Positions 31,898 through 39,242 of a stretch of 64,000 nt of DNA are shown piece after piece. Source of the DNA: JAIBJN01 sp035762005 (GTDB taxonomy: Bacteria > Actinomycetota > Thermoleophilia > Gaiellales > Gaiellaceae). The notes below the pieces were generated by a model. The model had not been told where the DNA came from. It worked only from the letters and a program-made list of their open reading frames with translations, and searched no databases. Each line of letters opens with the position of its first letter. Within the stretch, counting starts at the first letter, position 1. The stretch spans positions 79,478 to 143,477 of the forward strand of contig DASTQA010000039.1 of the NCBI GenBank assembly GCA_035762005.1, given 5' to 3'. A program made the translations under genes and the position numbers.

Positions 31898-31940
31898 CTC
31901 GCGACCCGACGTCCGAAGTGTCTATCCATGCGGAGCGTCG

Positions 31941-32002
31941 TGCCCCGATCGTGCGTCGGGGCAGGCCGAGGCGGGAGGAGCAGTCTCCTCCCGCCGTCGG
32001 CC
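31941..32002 (-). terminator. Tandem hairpins after the DUF7144 gene
   Basis: Right next to the stop of the gene ending at 32011 is a 16-bp stem with one bulged base (31964-31979 with 31986-32002), then a perfect 8-bp stem TGCCCCGA/TCGGGGCA (31941-31948 with 31956-31963). Neither has a T-tract. They separate the DUF7144 gene from gltX downstream. Confidence 0.65.
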
Positions 32003-32010
32003 TCGGACGC

Positions 32011-32454
32011 TCAGGTCCGGAGCGCGCCCGGTCGGGTCAGCGCCCAGATCACCCACACGCTGAGGGCGATCACGAGCAGCGACCACCACGGGTAGTACGG
32101 GATGAGGAAGAAGTTCGACACGGCGCTCAGGACGGCGAACGTGAGGGCGACGATTCCCGCCCACACGCGGCCGGCCATGAGGGCGAACCCTGCCAGGACC
32201 ACCAGGACACCCAGGCCCAGGTGGATCCAGCCCCAGGTCGTCACGTCGAGGTCGTAGAGGTAGTTCGCGCTCACGACGAAGAACTCGTCCTCGGCAATCG
32301 CGGCGATGCCGGCGAGCACCTGGAAGGCACCGATCATGACCATCATCACCCCGGCGAAGGTGATACCTCCGACGGCCCAGCTCGAAAGCGCTGGTGCCCC
32401 GGGGTCGGCCTCGTACCTCGCCCTCCCGTCACGAGGCTCTCTCGTCGCAATCAT
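32011..32454 (-). CDS. DUF7144-like four-helix membrane protein
   Basis: 147 residues with four hydrophobic helices (about 26-48, 70-90, 94-112, 118-138). The sequence SWAVGGITFAGVMMVMIGAFQVLAGIAAI, the segment VSANYLYDLDVTTWGWIHLGLG and the end IPYYPWWSLLVIALSVWVIWAL match the family that pairs an EDEFF motif with an YDLDVTTWGWIHL loop. Function unknown; members are common in actinobacteria. GGAGGTGA precedes the ATG. Strong hairpins follow the stop. Confidence 0.8.
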   Translation of the reverse strand: MIATREPRDGRARYEADPGAPALSSWAVGGITFAGVMMVMIGAFQVLAGIAAIAEDEFFVVSANYLYDLDVTTWGWIHLGLGVLVVLAGFALMAGRVWAGIVALTFAVLSAVSNFFLIPYYPWWSLLVIALSVWVIWALTRPGALRT

Positions 32455-32596
32455 GGCTACTCACCTCCTTTGCACCTCGGTCCTATCGTGACCGTGCCCG
32501 TCCGGCATCGAGGCGACCGCGGATCGGCGTTGCCAGGAACTACGTACGTCTCGCGCGGATGCGGTCTGCTCAGGCTCTCGGGCGGCCGGAGCCGGG

Positions 32597-32602
32597 TATC
32601 GT
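32597..32602 (+). promoter_or_regulatory. Candidate -10 box TATCGT for nfo
   Basis: TATCGT ends 6 nt before the GTG at 32609. Confidence 0.4.
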
Positions 32603-32608
32603 GGTCCG

Positions 32609-33535
32609 GTGCTCGCCGGGGCCCACGTGTCGACCGCCGGGGGGATCCACACGGCGATCGACCGGGCGGTCGAGCGCGGCGCGGACGCCGTTCAGATCTT
32701 CACCCAGAGCCCGCGCGCCTGGCGGCCGACGAACCACCCTCCGGCGAATCTCGAGCGCTTCAAGGCGCGCCGGGCCGAGGAGGGGATCGGGGCGGCCGTC
32801 TGCCACGCGCTCTACCTGATCAACCTCGCCACGACGGACGAGACGGTCTGGGAGAAGTCGCGCGCCTCGCTCCTCCACACGGTCGCCGTCGCGTGCGCGA
32901 TCGAGGCCGACGGGGTCGTCCTCCACGTGGGCTCCCACCTCGGGGCGGGCTTCGAGGCAGGCCTCGAGCACGCCCTGCCGGCCCTCGAGGAGGCGCTCAC
33001 GGCGTGCGGCGGACCGACGTGGATCCTGCTCGAGAACTCGGCGGGCGCCGGCGGCACGATCGGCCGCTCGGTCGACGAGCTCGCCGTGCTCGTGGACCGT
33101 CTCGGCGGTCACCCGCGACTCGGCCTCTGCCTCGACTCGTGCCACCTCTGGGTCTCGGGCGTCGACGTCACCGACCCGGGCGCCCTCGACGCGACGCTCG
33201 CCGAGGTGGACGGGCGGATCGGGCTCGACCGCCTGCGCTGTCTGCACGTGAACGACGCCTCGACGCCGCTCGGCTCGAACCGCGACCGCCACGCGAACGT
33301 CTGCGCCGGCGTCATGGGCGAGCGGCTGGGCGTCTTCCTCGCCCACCCGCTGCTGCAGGGGCTGCCGATGATCCTCGAGACGCCCGGGCCGGACAACCAC
33401 GGCCCCGACGCGGCGGAGGTGGCGCGGCTCCGGGAGCTCCACGCCCGCTGGACGGGCGCTACGAAGCCCGGTCGCGCTGGCCGACGACGCGGAAGGACGG
33501 CTTCCCGCGGGGGAGCTCGAAGAACTCGGGGTTGA
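32609..33535 (+). CDS. nfo: Endonuclease IV (AP endonuclease)
   Basis: 308 residues. The metal-binding motifs of endonuclease IV appear in order: HVSTAGG, LHVGSH, LLENSAG, CLDSCHLW, CLHVNDAS, NRDRHANV and ETPG. The enzyme cleaves DNA 5' of abasic sites in base-excision repair. The final 25-30 residues (AGRRRGRTASRGG) are basic and not part of the fold; they overlap the convergent gene by 77 bp. The GTG start is preceded by TATCGT at leaderless spacing. Confidence 0.94.
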   Translation: MLAGAHVSTAGGIHTAIDRAVERGADAVQIFTQSPRAWRPTNHPPANLERFKARRAEEGIGAAVCHALYLINLATTDETVWEKSRASLLHTVAVACAIEADGVVLHVGSHLGAGFEAGLEHALPALEEALTACGGPTWILLENSAGAGGTIGRSVDELAVLVDRLGGHPRLGLCLDSCHLWVSGVDVTDPGALDATLAEVDGRIGLDRLRCLHVNDASTPLGSNRDRHANVCAGVMGERLGVFLAHPLLQGLPMILETPGPDNHGPDAAEVARLRELHARWTGATKPGRAGRRRGRTASRGGARRTRG

Positions 33536-33872
33536 CGCAGCCGAGCTCGTCGGCCCGGTGCTCGTAGCAGCTGGAGACCTCCGCGCGGCACATCGGAAGC
33601 GGCTGGCGCAGCGCCCGGACGGCGCCGAAGCCTCCTCTCCGCCCGCCCGCCTCCGCGAGGATCTCGAGGTCGATCTCGACGCCGTAGACCTTCTGCATGC
33701 AGCCGACGTACGTGCGGCCCCACTCCTCGTACGCATAGAGGAACGGGCACGAGCGCTCGAGGCAGGCGGACGGGTACACGACCTTGTCGCAGTGCACCTC
33801 GCAGCGGCGGCACTCCGTCTCCTCCTGAGGCCGGAGCGGTAACTCGGTCCCGGTGAACATCGTGTGCCGCAC
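33459..33872 (-). CDS. Cys-rich conserved protein, unknown function
   Basis: 137 residues from GTG 33872 (ATG 33860 is an alternative). The N-terminal half holds at least five Cys in CRRCEVHCDKVVYPSACLER and SCPFLYAYEEWGRTYVGCMQ, spacing that fits a metal or FeS site. PLPMCRAEVSSCYEHRADELGCVNPEFFELP follows with three more Cys. It has no membrane segment. I recall similar proteins in related actinobacteria, with a near-invariant CPFLYAYEE and GCVNPEFFELP, but no function. Its 3' end overlaps nfo by 77 bp. Confidence 0.78.
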   Translation of the reverse strand: MRHTMFTGTELPLRPQEETECRRCEVHCDKVVYPSACLERSCPFLYAYEEWGRTYVGCMQKVYGVEIDLEILAEAGGRRGGFGAVRALRQPLPMCRAEVSSCYEHRADELGCVNPEFFELPRGKPSFRVVGQRDRAS

Positions 33873-33954
33873 TGGCTGTCCCTGGATTGTTAATGCGCCC
33901 GGGCGCCGTCGCAAGACTTGACAGCCCCGTCCGCGCGGTGTAGGCGCGTCCCGC

Positions 33955-34680
33955 TCAGAGCTCGCCGAGGAGGCGGCGGACGACGTTGAGCACGTCCATG
34001 GGCGTGAAGGCCTCGTAGTCGGGGTCGAGGCCGCGCTCGTCGTCGTCGGCACGGAACCAGAGCGCCTGCACGGTCGTCATCCCGAGCTCTTTCGCGCCGC
34101 GGACGTCTTCGAAGCGGCGATCGCCGACGAAGACGGCGTCGGCCGGCTCGACGCCGAGCCGGCCGAGCGCGACCTCGAAGACGGCGGGGTGAGGCTTCCG
34201 CTTGCCCACCTCCGACGAGAAGACGGCGGCGTCGAGCCGCTCGGCGAGACCCATGCGGGCGAGGTCCTCGTGCAGGAGCCAGCCCGGGTCGAAGGCGTTC
34301 GAGACGAGCCCCGTCGCGAGCCCCCGCTCCCGCAGCGAGTCGAGGAGCGCGTGGGTGTGGGCGCCCACGAGGCGCGCCGGCTCCCAGGCGGCGTGCTCGG
34401 CGGCGAGGAAGCGGTCGAGCTCCTCGTCGTCGACCGCGACGCCGAAGCCCGCGAGCAGCTCGCGGATCATCCCCGGGTACTCGACCTCCTCGAGCGCCCC
34501 GGGGACGAAGAGGAGCGGCAGGTAGCGCTCGCGGAAGCGCGCGGCCGTCTCCTCGTGGCCGGGGAGCTCGTCGCGCTCGAGCGTCGCGAGGCCGGCCTCC
34601 CAGCCGGCCTCGAGCAGCGCCTCGTCGTACGCGAAGTGGAAGAGGGTGTCACCCCAGTCGAAGAGAACCGCGCGCGGCAC
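33955..34680 (-). CDS. HAD-family hydrolase
   Basis: 241 residues. Motif I is AVLFDWGDTL: the nucleophilic Asp is present but the second Asp of DxD is replaced by Gly, with Asp one residue later (D-W-G-D-T). Motif II is GLVSNA, motif III Lys is in VGKRKPHP and motif IV is FVGDRRFEDV. The helical cap is of type C1. This is a small-molecule phosphatase-like protein; substrate unknown. The GTG at 34680 faces the GTG of the antiporter across only 25 bp. Confidence 0.9.
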   Translation of the reverse strand: MPRAVLFDWGDTLFHFAYDEALLEAGWEAGLATLERDELPGHEETAARFRERYLPLLFVPGALEEVEYPGMIRELLAGFGVAVDDEELDRFLAAEHAAWEPARLVGAHTHALLDSLRERGLATGLVSNAFDPGWLLHEDLARMGLAERLDAAVFSSEVGKRKPHPAVFEVALGRLGVEPADAVFVGDRRFEDVRGAKELGMTTVQALWFRADDDERGLDPDYEAFTPMDVLNVVRRLLGEL

Positions 34681-34687
34681 GAGCTAG

Positions 34688-34697
34688 AGGGTAGGGT
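34688..34697. promoter_or_regulatory. Overlapping divergent -10 boxes (AGGGTAGGGT)
   Basis: AGGGTAGGGT contains TACCCT on the minus strand (34693-34688), 7 nt before the HAD GTG, and TAGGGT on the plus strand (34692-34697), 8 nt before the antiporter GTG. The two boxes share two bases, and the whole gap is 25 bp, which leaves no room for leaders. Confidence 0.55.
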
Positions 34698-34705
34698 GCC
34701 CGGCC

Positions 34706-35752
34706 GTGGTCCGCAGAATCCTGCTGGCGCTGCTCGCGCTCGGCCCCCTCGCGGTGCTCGTGGACAAGCTCACGGACGCGGGCGAGATCACGCTCTTCGT
34801 CCTCGCGGCGGCCGCGCTCATCCCGCTCGCGTGGCTCATCGGCGAGGCGACGGAGCACGCCGCGCGCCACACGGGGCCGGGGATCGGCGGCTTCCTCAAC
34901 GCGACGTTCGGCAACGCGCCGGAGCTGATCATCGCGCTGATCGCTGTCAACTCCGGCCTCACCGAGGTCGTGCGCGGCTCCCTCACGGGGAGCGTCGTCG
35001 GCAACCTGCTGCTCGTCCTCGGCTTCTCCCTCCTCTTCGGCGGGAGCGGGAACCTCGACCGCGAGTCCAGCCTCACGTCGTTCGCCCTCGTCGGGCTCGC
35101 GACGCTCGTCTTCCTCGTGCCCTCGATCCCGGGCTGGGACGGCGACCCGGACCGGCGCTCGCTGGCCGAGCTCTCCGTCCCGGTGTCGATCGTGCTCCTC
35201 GTCGCCTACCTCGTCGTCACGTGGATCGCCCTCCGCCGCCACCACCGCCTGCACACCTCCGACGAGCCGACGGTGATGACCGGCTGGTCGCTGCCGTTCT
35301 CCCTGGGCGTGCTCGCGGGGGCGACGGTCGTCACCGCCTTCGTCGCGGAGACGCTCGTCCACTCGCTCGAGGTCTTCGCGGACGAGCTCGGGCTGACCGA
35401 GTTCTTCGTCGCCGCCGTCATCGTGGCGATCGTGGGGAACGCCGCCGAGCACGGCGGCGCCGTGGTCGTCGCCTACGGCGGGAACATCAAGCTCGCCGCC
35501 GAGATCGCCCTCGCCTCGAGCGCGCAGGTCGCCGTCTTCCTCATCCCCGCCGTGGCGCTCCTCTCGTGGGCGCTCGATCCGCTCGCGCTCGCCTTCCGCC
35601 CCGTCGAGATCATCGTCCTCGGCGCCTCTCTCCTCTTCACCGTGGCGCTCCTGTTCGGCGGCCGCTCGAGCCGCTGGCGGGGAGGTCTCCTGGTCGGCGC
35701 CTACGTCGCCGTCGCCGTCACGTTCTTCCTCGTCGGCGACCGCGCGGCGTAG
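34706..35752 (+). CDS. Calcium/proton antiporter (CAX family)
   Basis: 348 residues with about ten membrane spans in two halves. The two alpha-repeats that form the ion path are seen as FLNATFGNAPELIIALIAV and IVAIVGNAAEHGGAVVVAYG. An acidic/His linker between halves (RRHHRLHTSDEP) follows span five. The family exchanges cytoplasmic Ca2+ for H+. It is divergent from the HAD gene and precedes the MacB-type ABC genes. Confidence 0.94.
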   Translation: MVRRILLALLALGPLAVLVDKLTDAGEITLFVLAAAALIPLAWLIGEATEHAARHTGPGIGGFLNATFGNAPELIIALIAVNSGLTEVVRGSLTGSVVGNLLLVLGFSLLFGGSGNLDRESSLTSFALVGLATLVFLVPSIPGWDGDPDRRSLAELSVPVSIVLLVAYLVVTWIALRRHHRLHTSDEPTVMTGWSLPFSLGVLAGATVVTAFVAETLVHSLEVFADELGLTEFFVAAVIVAIVGNAAEHGGAVVVAYGGNIKLAAEIALASSAQVAVFLIPAVALLSWALDPLALAFRPVEIIVLGASLLFTVALLFGGRSSRWRGGLLVGAYVAVAVTFFLVGDRAA

Positions 35753-35765
35753 TTCGGTTAACCCC

Positions 35766-35815
35766 ACGCTACGAGTCGCGCTCGCCGCCTTGTAGGTTGG
35801 TCCAGACGCTACGAG
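35766..35815 (+). repeat. 10-bp direct repeat ACGCTACGAG upstream of ABC operon
   Basis: ACGCTACGAG occurs at 35766-35775 and again at 35806-35815, 40 bp start to start, nearly four helical turns. The second copy ends 30 bp before the TTG start of the ATPase gene. Each copy contains TACGAG, a TANNNG near-match to -10 boxes, so either operator or promoter roles are possible. Confidence 0.4.
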
Positions 35816-35845
35816 GATGGCGAGACCAGAGAAGGAGGAGCGACG

Positions 35846-36613
35846 TTGGCCACGATCCAGACCGAATCGCAGGACGCAGGGAGGAACGGCGCGGTCGTCG
35901 CCGCGCAGGGAGTCACGCGTGTCTACGGGGAAGGCGAGACCGCCGTCCACGCGCTGCGTGGAATCGACCTCGGCATCCAGCGGGGCAGGCTGACGGGGAT
36001 CATGGGTCCCTCGGGCTCCGGCAAGTCGACGCTCATGCACATCCTCGCCGGTCTCGACCGACCCACCCAGGGCGAGGTCGCGATCGACGGCACGAGCATC
36101 ACCGAGCTCGGCGACACGGACCTGACGAAGCTCCGCCGGCGGCACATCGGCTTCGTCTTCCAGTTCTTCAACCTGCTCCCCATGCTCACCGCGGAGGAGA
36201 ACATCCTCCTCCCGCTCGACCTCGCGGGGGCCAAGATCGACAAGGAGTGGACCGACTCGGTGATCGAGAGCGTCGGCCTCACCGACCGGCGCAAGCATCG
36301 GCCCTCCGAGCTCTCCGGCGGCCAGCCGCAGCGCGTCGCCATCGCGCGCGCGCTCGTCTCCAAGCCGACCGTCGTCTTCGCGGACGAGCCGACGGGGAAC
36401 CTCGACTCGCACACCGGGGCCGAGATCCTCGACCTCCTGCGGACGTCGGTCGGGACGCTCGGGCAGACCATCGTCATGGTGACGCACGACCCGAACGCGT
36501 GCTCGTTCGCGGACCGCACGCTCTTCCTCGCCGACGGCCTGATCGTCCGCGAGGTCGCGAAGGCCGACGCGCATCAGATCCACTCGACGATGGAGGAAGT
36601 GAGCGCGCTGTGA
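35846..36613 (+). CDS. MacB/LolD-type ABC transporter ATP-binding protein
   Basis: 255 residues from a TTG at 35846 (GAAGGAGG before it). Walker A is MGPSGSGKSTLMH near residue 53, the Q-loop is FVFQFFNLLPMLTAEENILLP, the signature is LSGGQPQRVAIARAL, Walker B is VVFADEPTGNLDS and the H-loop is VMVTHDP. A Pro replaces the usual Gln/Arg right after LSGGQ. The FxFFNLLP.LTA..N motif is typical of ATPases that pair with FtsX-like permeases. It overlaps the permease gene by 4 bp (GTGA). Confidence 0.94.
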   Translation: MATIQTESQDAGRNGAVVAAQGVTRVYGEGETAVHALRGIDLGIQRGRLTGIMGPSGSGKSTLMHILAGLDRPTQGEVAIDGTSITELGDTDLTKLRRRHIGFVFQFFNLLPMLTAEENILLPLDLAGAKIDKEWTDSVIESVGLTDRRKHRPSELSGGQPQRVAIARALVSKPTVVFADEPTGNLDSHTGAEILDLLRTSVGTLGQTIVMVTHDPNACSFADRTLFLADGLIVREVAKADAHQIHSTMEEVSAL

Positions 36614-39189
36614 TCCGCGTCGCGCTCCGCGGGCTCGGAGGCCGCAAGCTCCGGGCGAGTCTCACCGCGCTCGCGATCATCCTCGGGGTCGCGATGATGA
36701 GCGGCACCTACGTCCTCACGGACACGATCGACAGCGCCTTCTCGAAGATCTTCGACGACTCCTACGCCGGCACCGACGTCGTCGTCTCCGGCAAGGGCGC
36801 GGACATCAGCTTCGAGGGCCTCGAGGCCACGGCGCCCCCCGTCGACGAGTCGCTCGTCCAGGAGGTCGACGCGCTTCCGAGCGTCGAGGTCGCCGCGGGC
36901 GGCGTCTCCGACGAGACGAACACGAAGATCATCGGCTCCGACGGCAAGGCGATCAACACCCAGGGGGCGCCGAGCCTCGGCTTCGGGATCGACACCAGTC
37001 CCGAGGCGCAGCGCTTCAACCCGCTCAACCTCGTCGAAGGCAGGTGGGCGGAGGCCGACGGCGAGGTGGTCATCGACGCCGGGACCGCCGACCGCGAGGA
37101 CTACGCCGTCGGCGACACGGTCGAGATCGCGACGATCCAGCCGAAGCAGGGCTTCGAGCTCGTCGGGATCGCGAAGTTCGGCGACGTCGACTCGCTCGGC
37201 ACGGCCACCTTCGCGGTCTTCGACCTCGGGACGGCCCAGCAGCTCCTCGACCGGGAAGGGCAGGTCGACGCCATCTCCGTCGCGGGCGTCGACGGCACGA
37301 CGCCCCAGCAGCTGATCGAGGAGATCGCCCCGGTCCTGCCCGCGAGCGCCCAGGTGCGCACGGGCGAGGCCGAGGCCGAGGACGACAAGGAGGAGATCAG
37401 CGAGTTCACGAGCTTCATCGAGTACTTCCTGCTCGCCTTCGCCGGCATCGCCCTCTTCGTCGGCGCGTTCGTCATCTTCAACACGCTCTCGATCACGGTC
37501 GCCCAGCGGACGCGCGAGTTCGCGACCATGCGCACCGTGGGCGCCTCGCGCCGGCAGATCCTCTGGTCGGTCATCGTCGAGGCGCTCACGATCGGGATCA
37601 TCGCCTCGGTCATCGGCCTCTTCGCGGGCCTCGGCCTGGCGATCGGGCTGAACGAGCTCTTCAAGGCGCTCGAGCTCGAGCTCCCCACGGCGAACACGGT
37701 CTTCGCGACGCGGACGATCGTCGTCTCGCTCCTCGTCGGGACGATCATCACGCTCGTCGCCGGGCTCTTCCCGGCGATCAGGGCCACCCGCGTCCCGCCG
37801 ATCGCGGCGGTCCGCGAGGGCTACACGCTCCCGCCGGGGCGTTTCCACCGCCTCAGGCCCTACATCGCCGGGCTCGTGATCGTCCTGTCGCTCCTCCTGC
37901 TCGGCTACTCGATGTTCAGGGACGACCTCGACACCGCCTCGCGCCTGCTCTCGATCGCGGGGGGCGTCCTCCTCCTCTTCGTCGGCGTGGCGATGATCTC
38001 GTCCCACCTCGTCCGCCCGCTCGCGGCCGTCGTCGGCTGGCCCGCCCGGGCGATCGGGGGCGTCGCCGGCAAGCTCGCGCGCGGAAACACCGTGCGCAAC
38101 CCCGGCCGGACGGCCGCCACGGCCGCCGCGCTCATGATCGGGATCGCGCTCGTGACGTTCGTCGCCGTGCTCGCCAACGGCATGAAGGCCTCGAACCGGG
38201 GCGCGATCGAGGACCAGGTGGCCGCCGACTACGTCGTCACGGCCCAGGACGGCTTCTCGCCCTTCGTGGCGGCCGCCGGCGACGCGGTCGCCGACTCGCC
38301 CGAAGCCGAGCTCGTGGCGAACGTGCGCTCCGACCTCGGGAAGGTGGGCGACGAATCCCTGTACGTGACCGGGATCGAGCCCGACCGGATCCTCGAGGCC
38401 TACAACTTCGACTGGAAGGAGGGCGACGACTCGGTCGCCTCCGGGCTCGGCGAGGAGGGCGCCATCGTCGCCGCCGACTTCGCCGAGGACAACGACGTCG
38501 CCGTCGGCGACACGATCACCATCCTCACGCCCTCGGGCGCGACGCTCGAGCAGGAGGTCGTGGGCATCTACGAGCCCCCGCCCTTCTACCCGCTCCTCGG
38601 CGCCGTCTCGATCACGAAGGACCGGTTCGAGTCGGTCTACGAGCGGCCGCGGAACCAGTTCACCTTCGTGAACGTGCCCGGCGGGCCCACGGACGCGACG
38701 ACCGCCTCGCTCGAGGAGGCGGCGGCCGAGTTCCCGGACGCGAAGGTGCAGACCCGGGAGGCGTGGATCACGCAGCAGGACGAGGACTTCAACCAGTTCC
38801 TCATCATGCTCTACGTCCTCCTCACGCTCTCCGTCATCGTGAGCATCTTCGGCATGGTGAACACGCTCGTCCTCTCGGTCTACGAGCGGACGCGCGAGCT
38901 CGGGATGCTGCGCGCCGTCGGCATGACGCGGCGCCAGGCCCGCCGCATGGTGCGGCACGAGAGCATCATCACGGCGCTCATCGGCGCCGCGCTCGGCCTC
39001 CCGCTCGGCGTGTTCCTCGCCGCCCTCGTGACGCAGGCGCTGCAGCAGTTCGACATCCGCTTCGAGATCCCGTGGGGACAGCTCCTGCTCTTCGCCGTCA
39101 TCGCCGTGATCGTCGGCGTCTTCGCCGCGATCATGCCGGCGCGGCGGGCCTCGAAGCTGAACGTCCTCAACGCCCTCCAGTACGAGTAG
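36610..39189 (+). CDS. FtsX-like ABC permease
   Basis: 859 residues from the GTG overlapping the ATPase stop. A single N-terminal helix (about 18-36) is followed by a large extracytoplasmic domain (MacB-type periplasmic core, about 37-260), three membrane helices with the FtsX motif (TVAQRTREFATMRTVGASRRQI), further spans near 418-475, a second extracytoplasmic domain with EPDRI and GDTITILTPSGA, and a second FtsX block ending YERTRELGMLRAVGMTRRQ. Such pairs perform mechanotransmission or export of lipids, lipoproteins or peptides. Substrate unknown. A 15-bp hairpin follows. Confidence 0.92.
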   Translation: MIRVALRGLGGRKLRASLTALAIILGVAMMSGTYVLTDTIDSAFSKIFDDSYAGTDVVVSGKGADISFEGLEATAPPVDESLVQEVDALPSVEVAAGGVSDETNTKIIGSDGKAINTQGAPSLGFGIDTSPEAQRFNPLNLVEGRWAEADGEVVIDAGTADREDYAVGDTVEIATIQPKQGFELVGIAKFGDVDSLGTATFAVFDLGTAQQLLDREGQVDAISVAGVDGTTPQQLIEEIAPVLPASAQVRTGEAEAEDDKEEISEFTSFIEYFLLAFAGIALFVGAFVIFNTLSITVAQRTREFATMRTVGASRRQILWSVIVEALTIGIIASVIGLFAGLGLAIGLNELFKALELELPTANTVFATRTIVVSLLVGTIITLVAGLFPAIRATRVPPIAAVREGYTLPPGRFHRLRPYIAGLVIVLSLLLLGYSMFRDDLDTASRLLSIAGGVLLLFVGVAMISSHLVRPLAAVVGWPARAIGGVAGKLARGNTVRNPGRTAATAAALMIGIALVTFVAVLANGMKASNRGAIEDQVAADYVVTAQDGFSPFVAAAGDAVADSPEAELVANVRSDLGKVGDESLYVTGIEPDRILEAYNFDWKEGDDSVASGLGEEGAIVAADFAEDNDVAVGDTITILTPSGATLEQEVVGIYEPPPFYPLLGAVSITKDRFESVYERPRNQFTFVNVPGGPTDATTASLEEAAAEFPDAKVQTREAWITQQDEDFNQFLIMLYVLLTLSVIVSIFGMVNTLVLSVYERTRELGMLRAVGMTRRQARRMVRHESIITALIGAALGLPLGVFLAALVTQALQQFDIRFEIPWGQLLLFAVIAVIVGVFAAIMPARRASKLNVLNALQYE

Positions 39190-39195
39190 CCGGGA

Positions 39196-39229
39196 CGAGG
39201 GGCGCGGGCGTGCCCGCCCGCGCCCCTCG
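39196..39229. terminator. Perfect 15-bp hairpin between convergent genes
   Basis: CGAGGGGCGCGGGCG pairs perfectly with CGCCCGCGCCCCTCG around the loop TGCC. It lies 6 bp after the permease stop and 13 bp before the stop of the convergent sugar dehydrogenase. There is no T-tract. Symmetry allows it to act on both transcripts. Confidence 0.75.
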
Positions 39230-39242
39230 GATCCCCGGGGCC

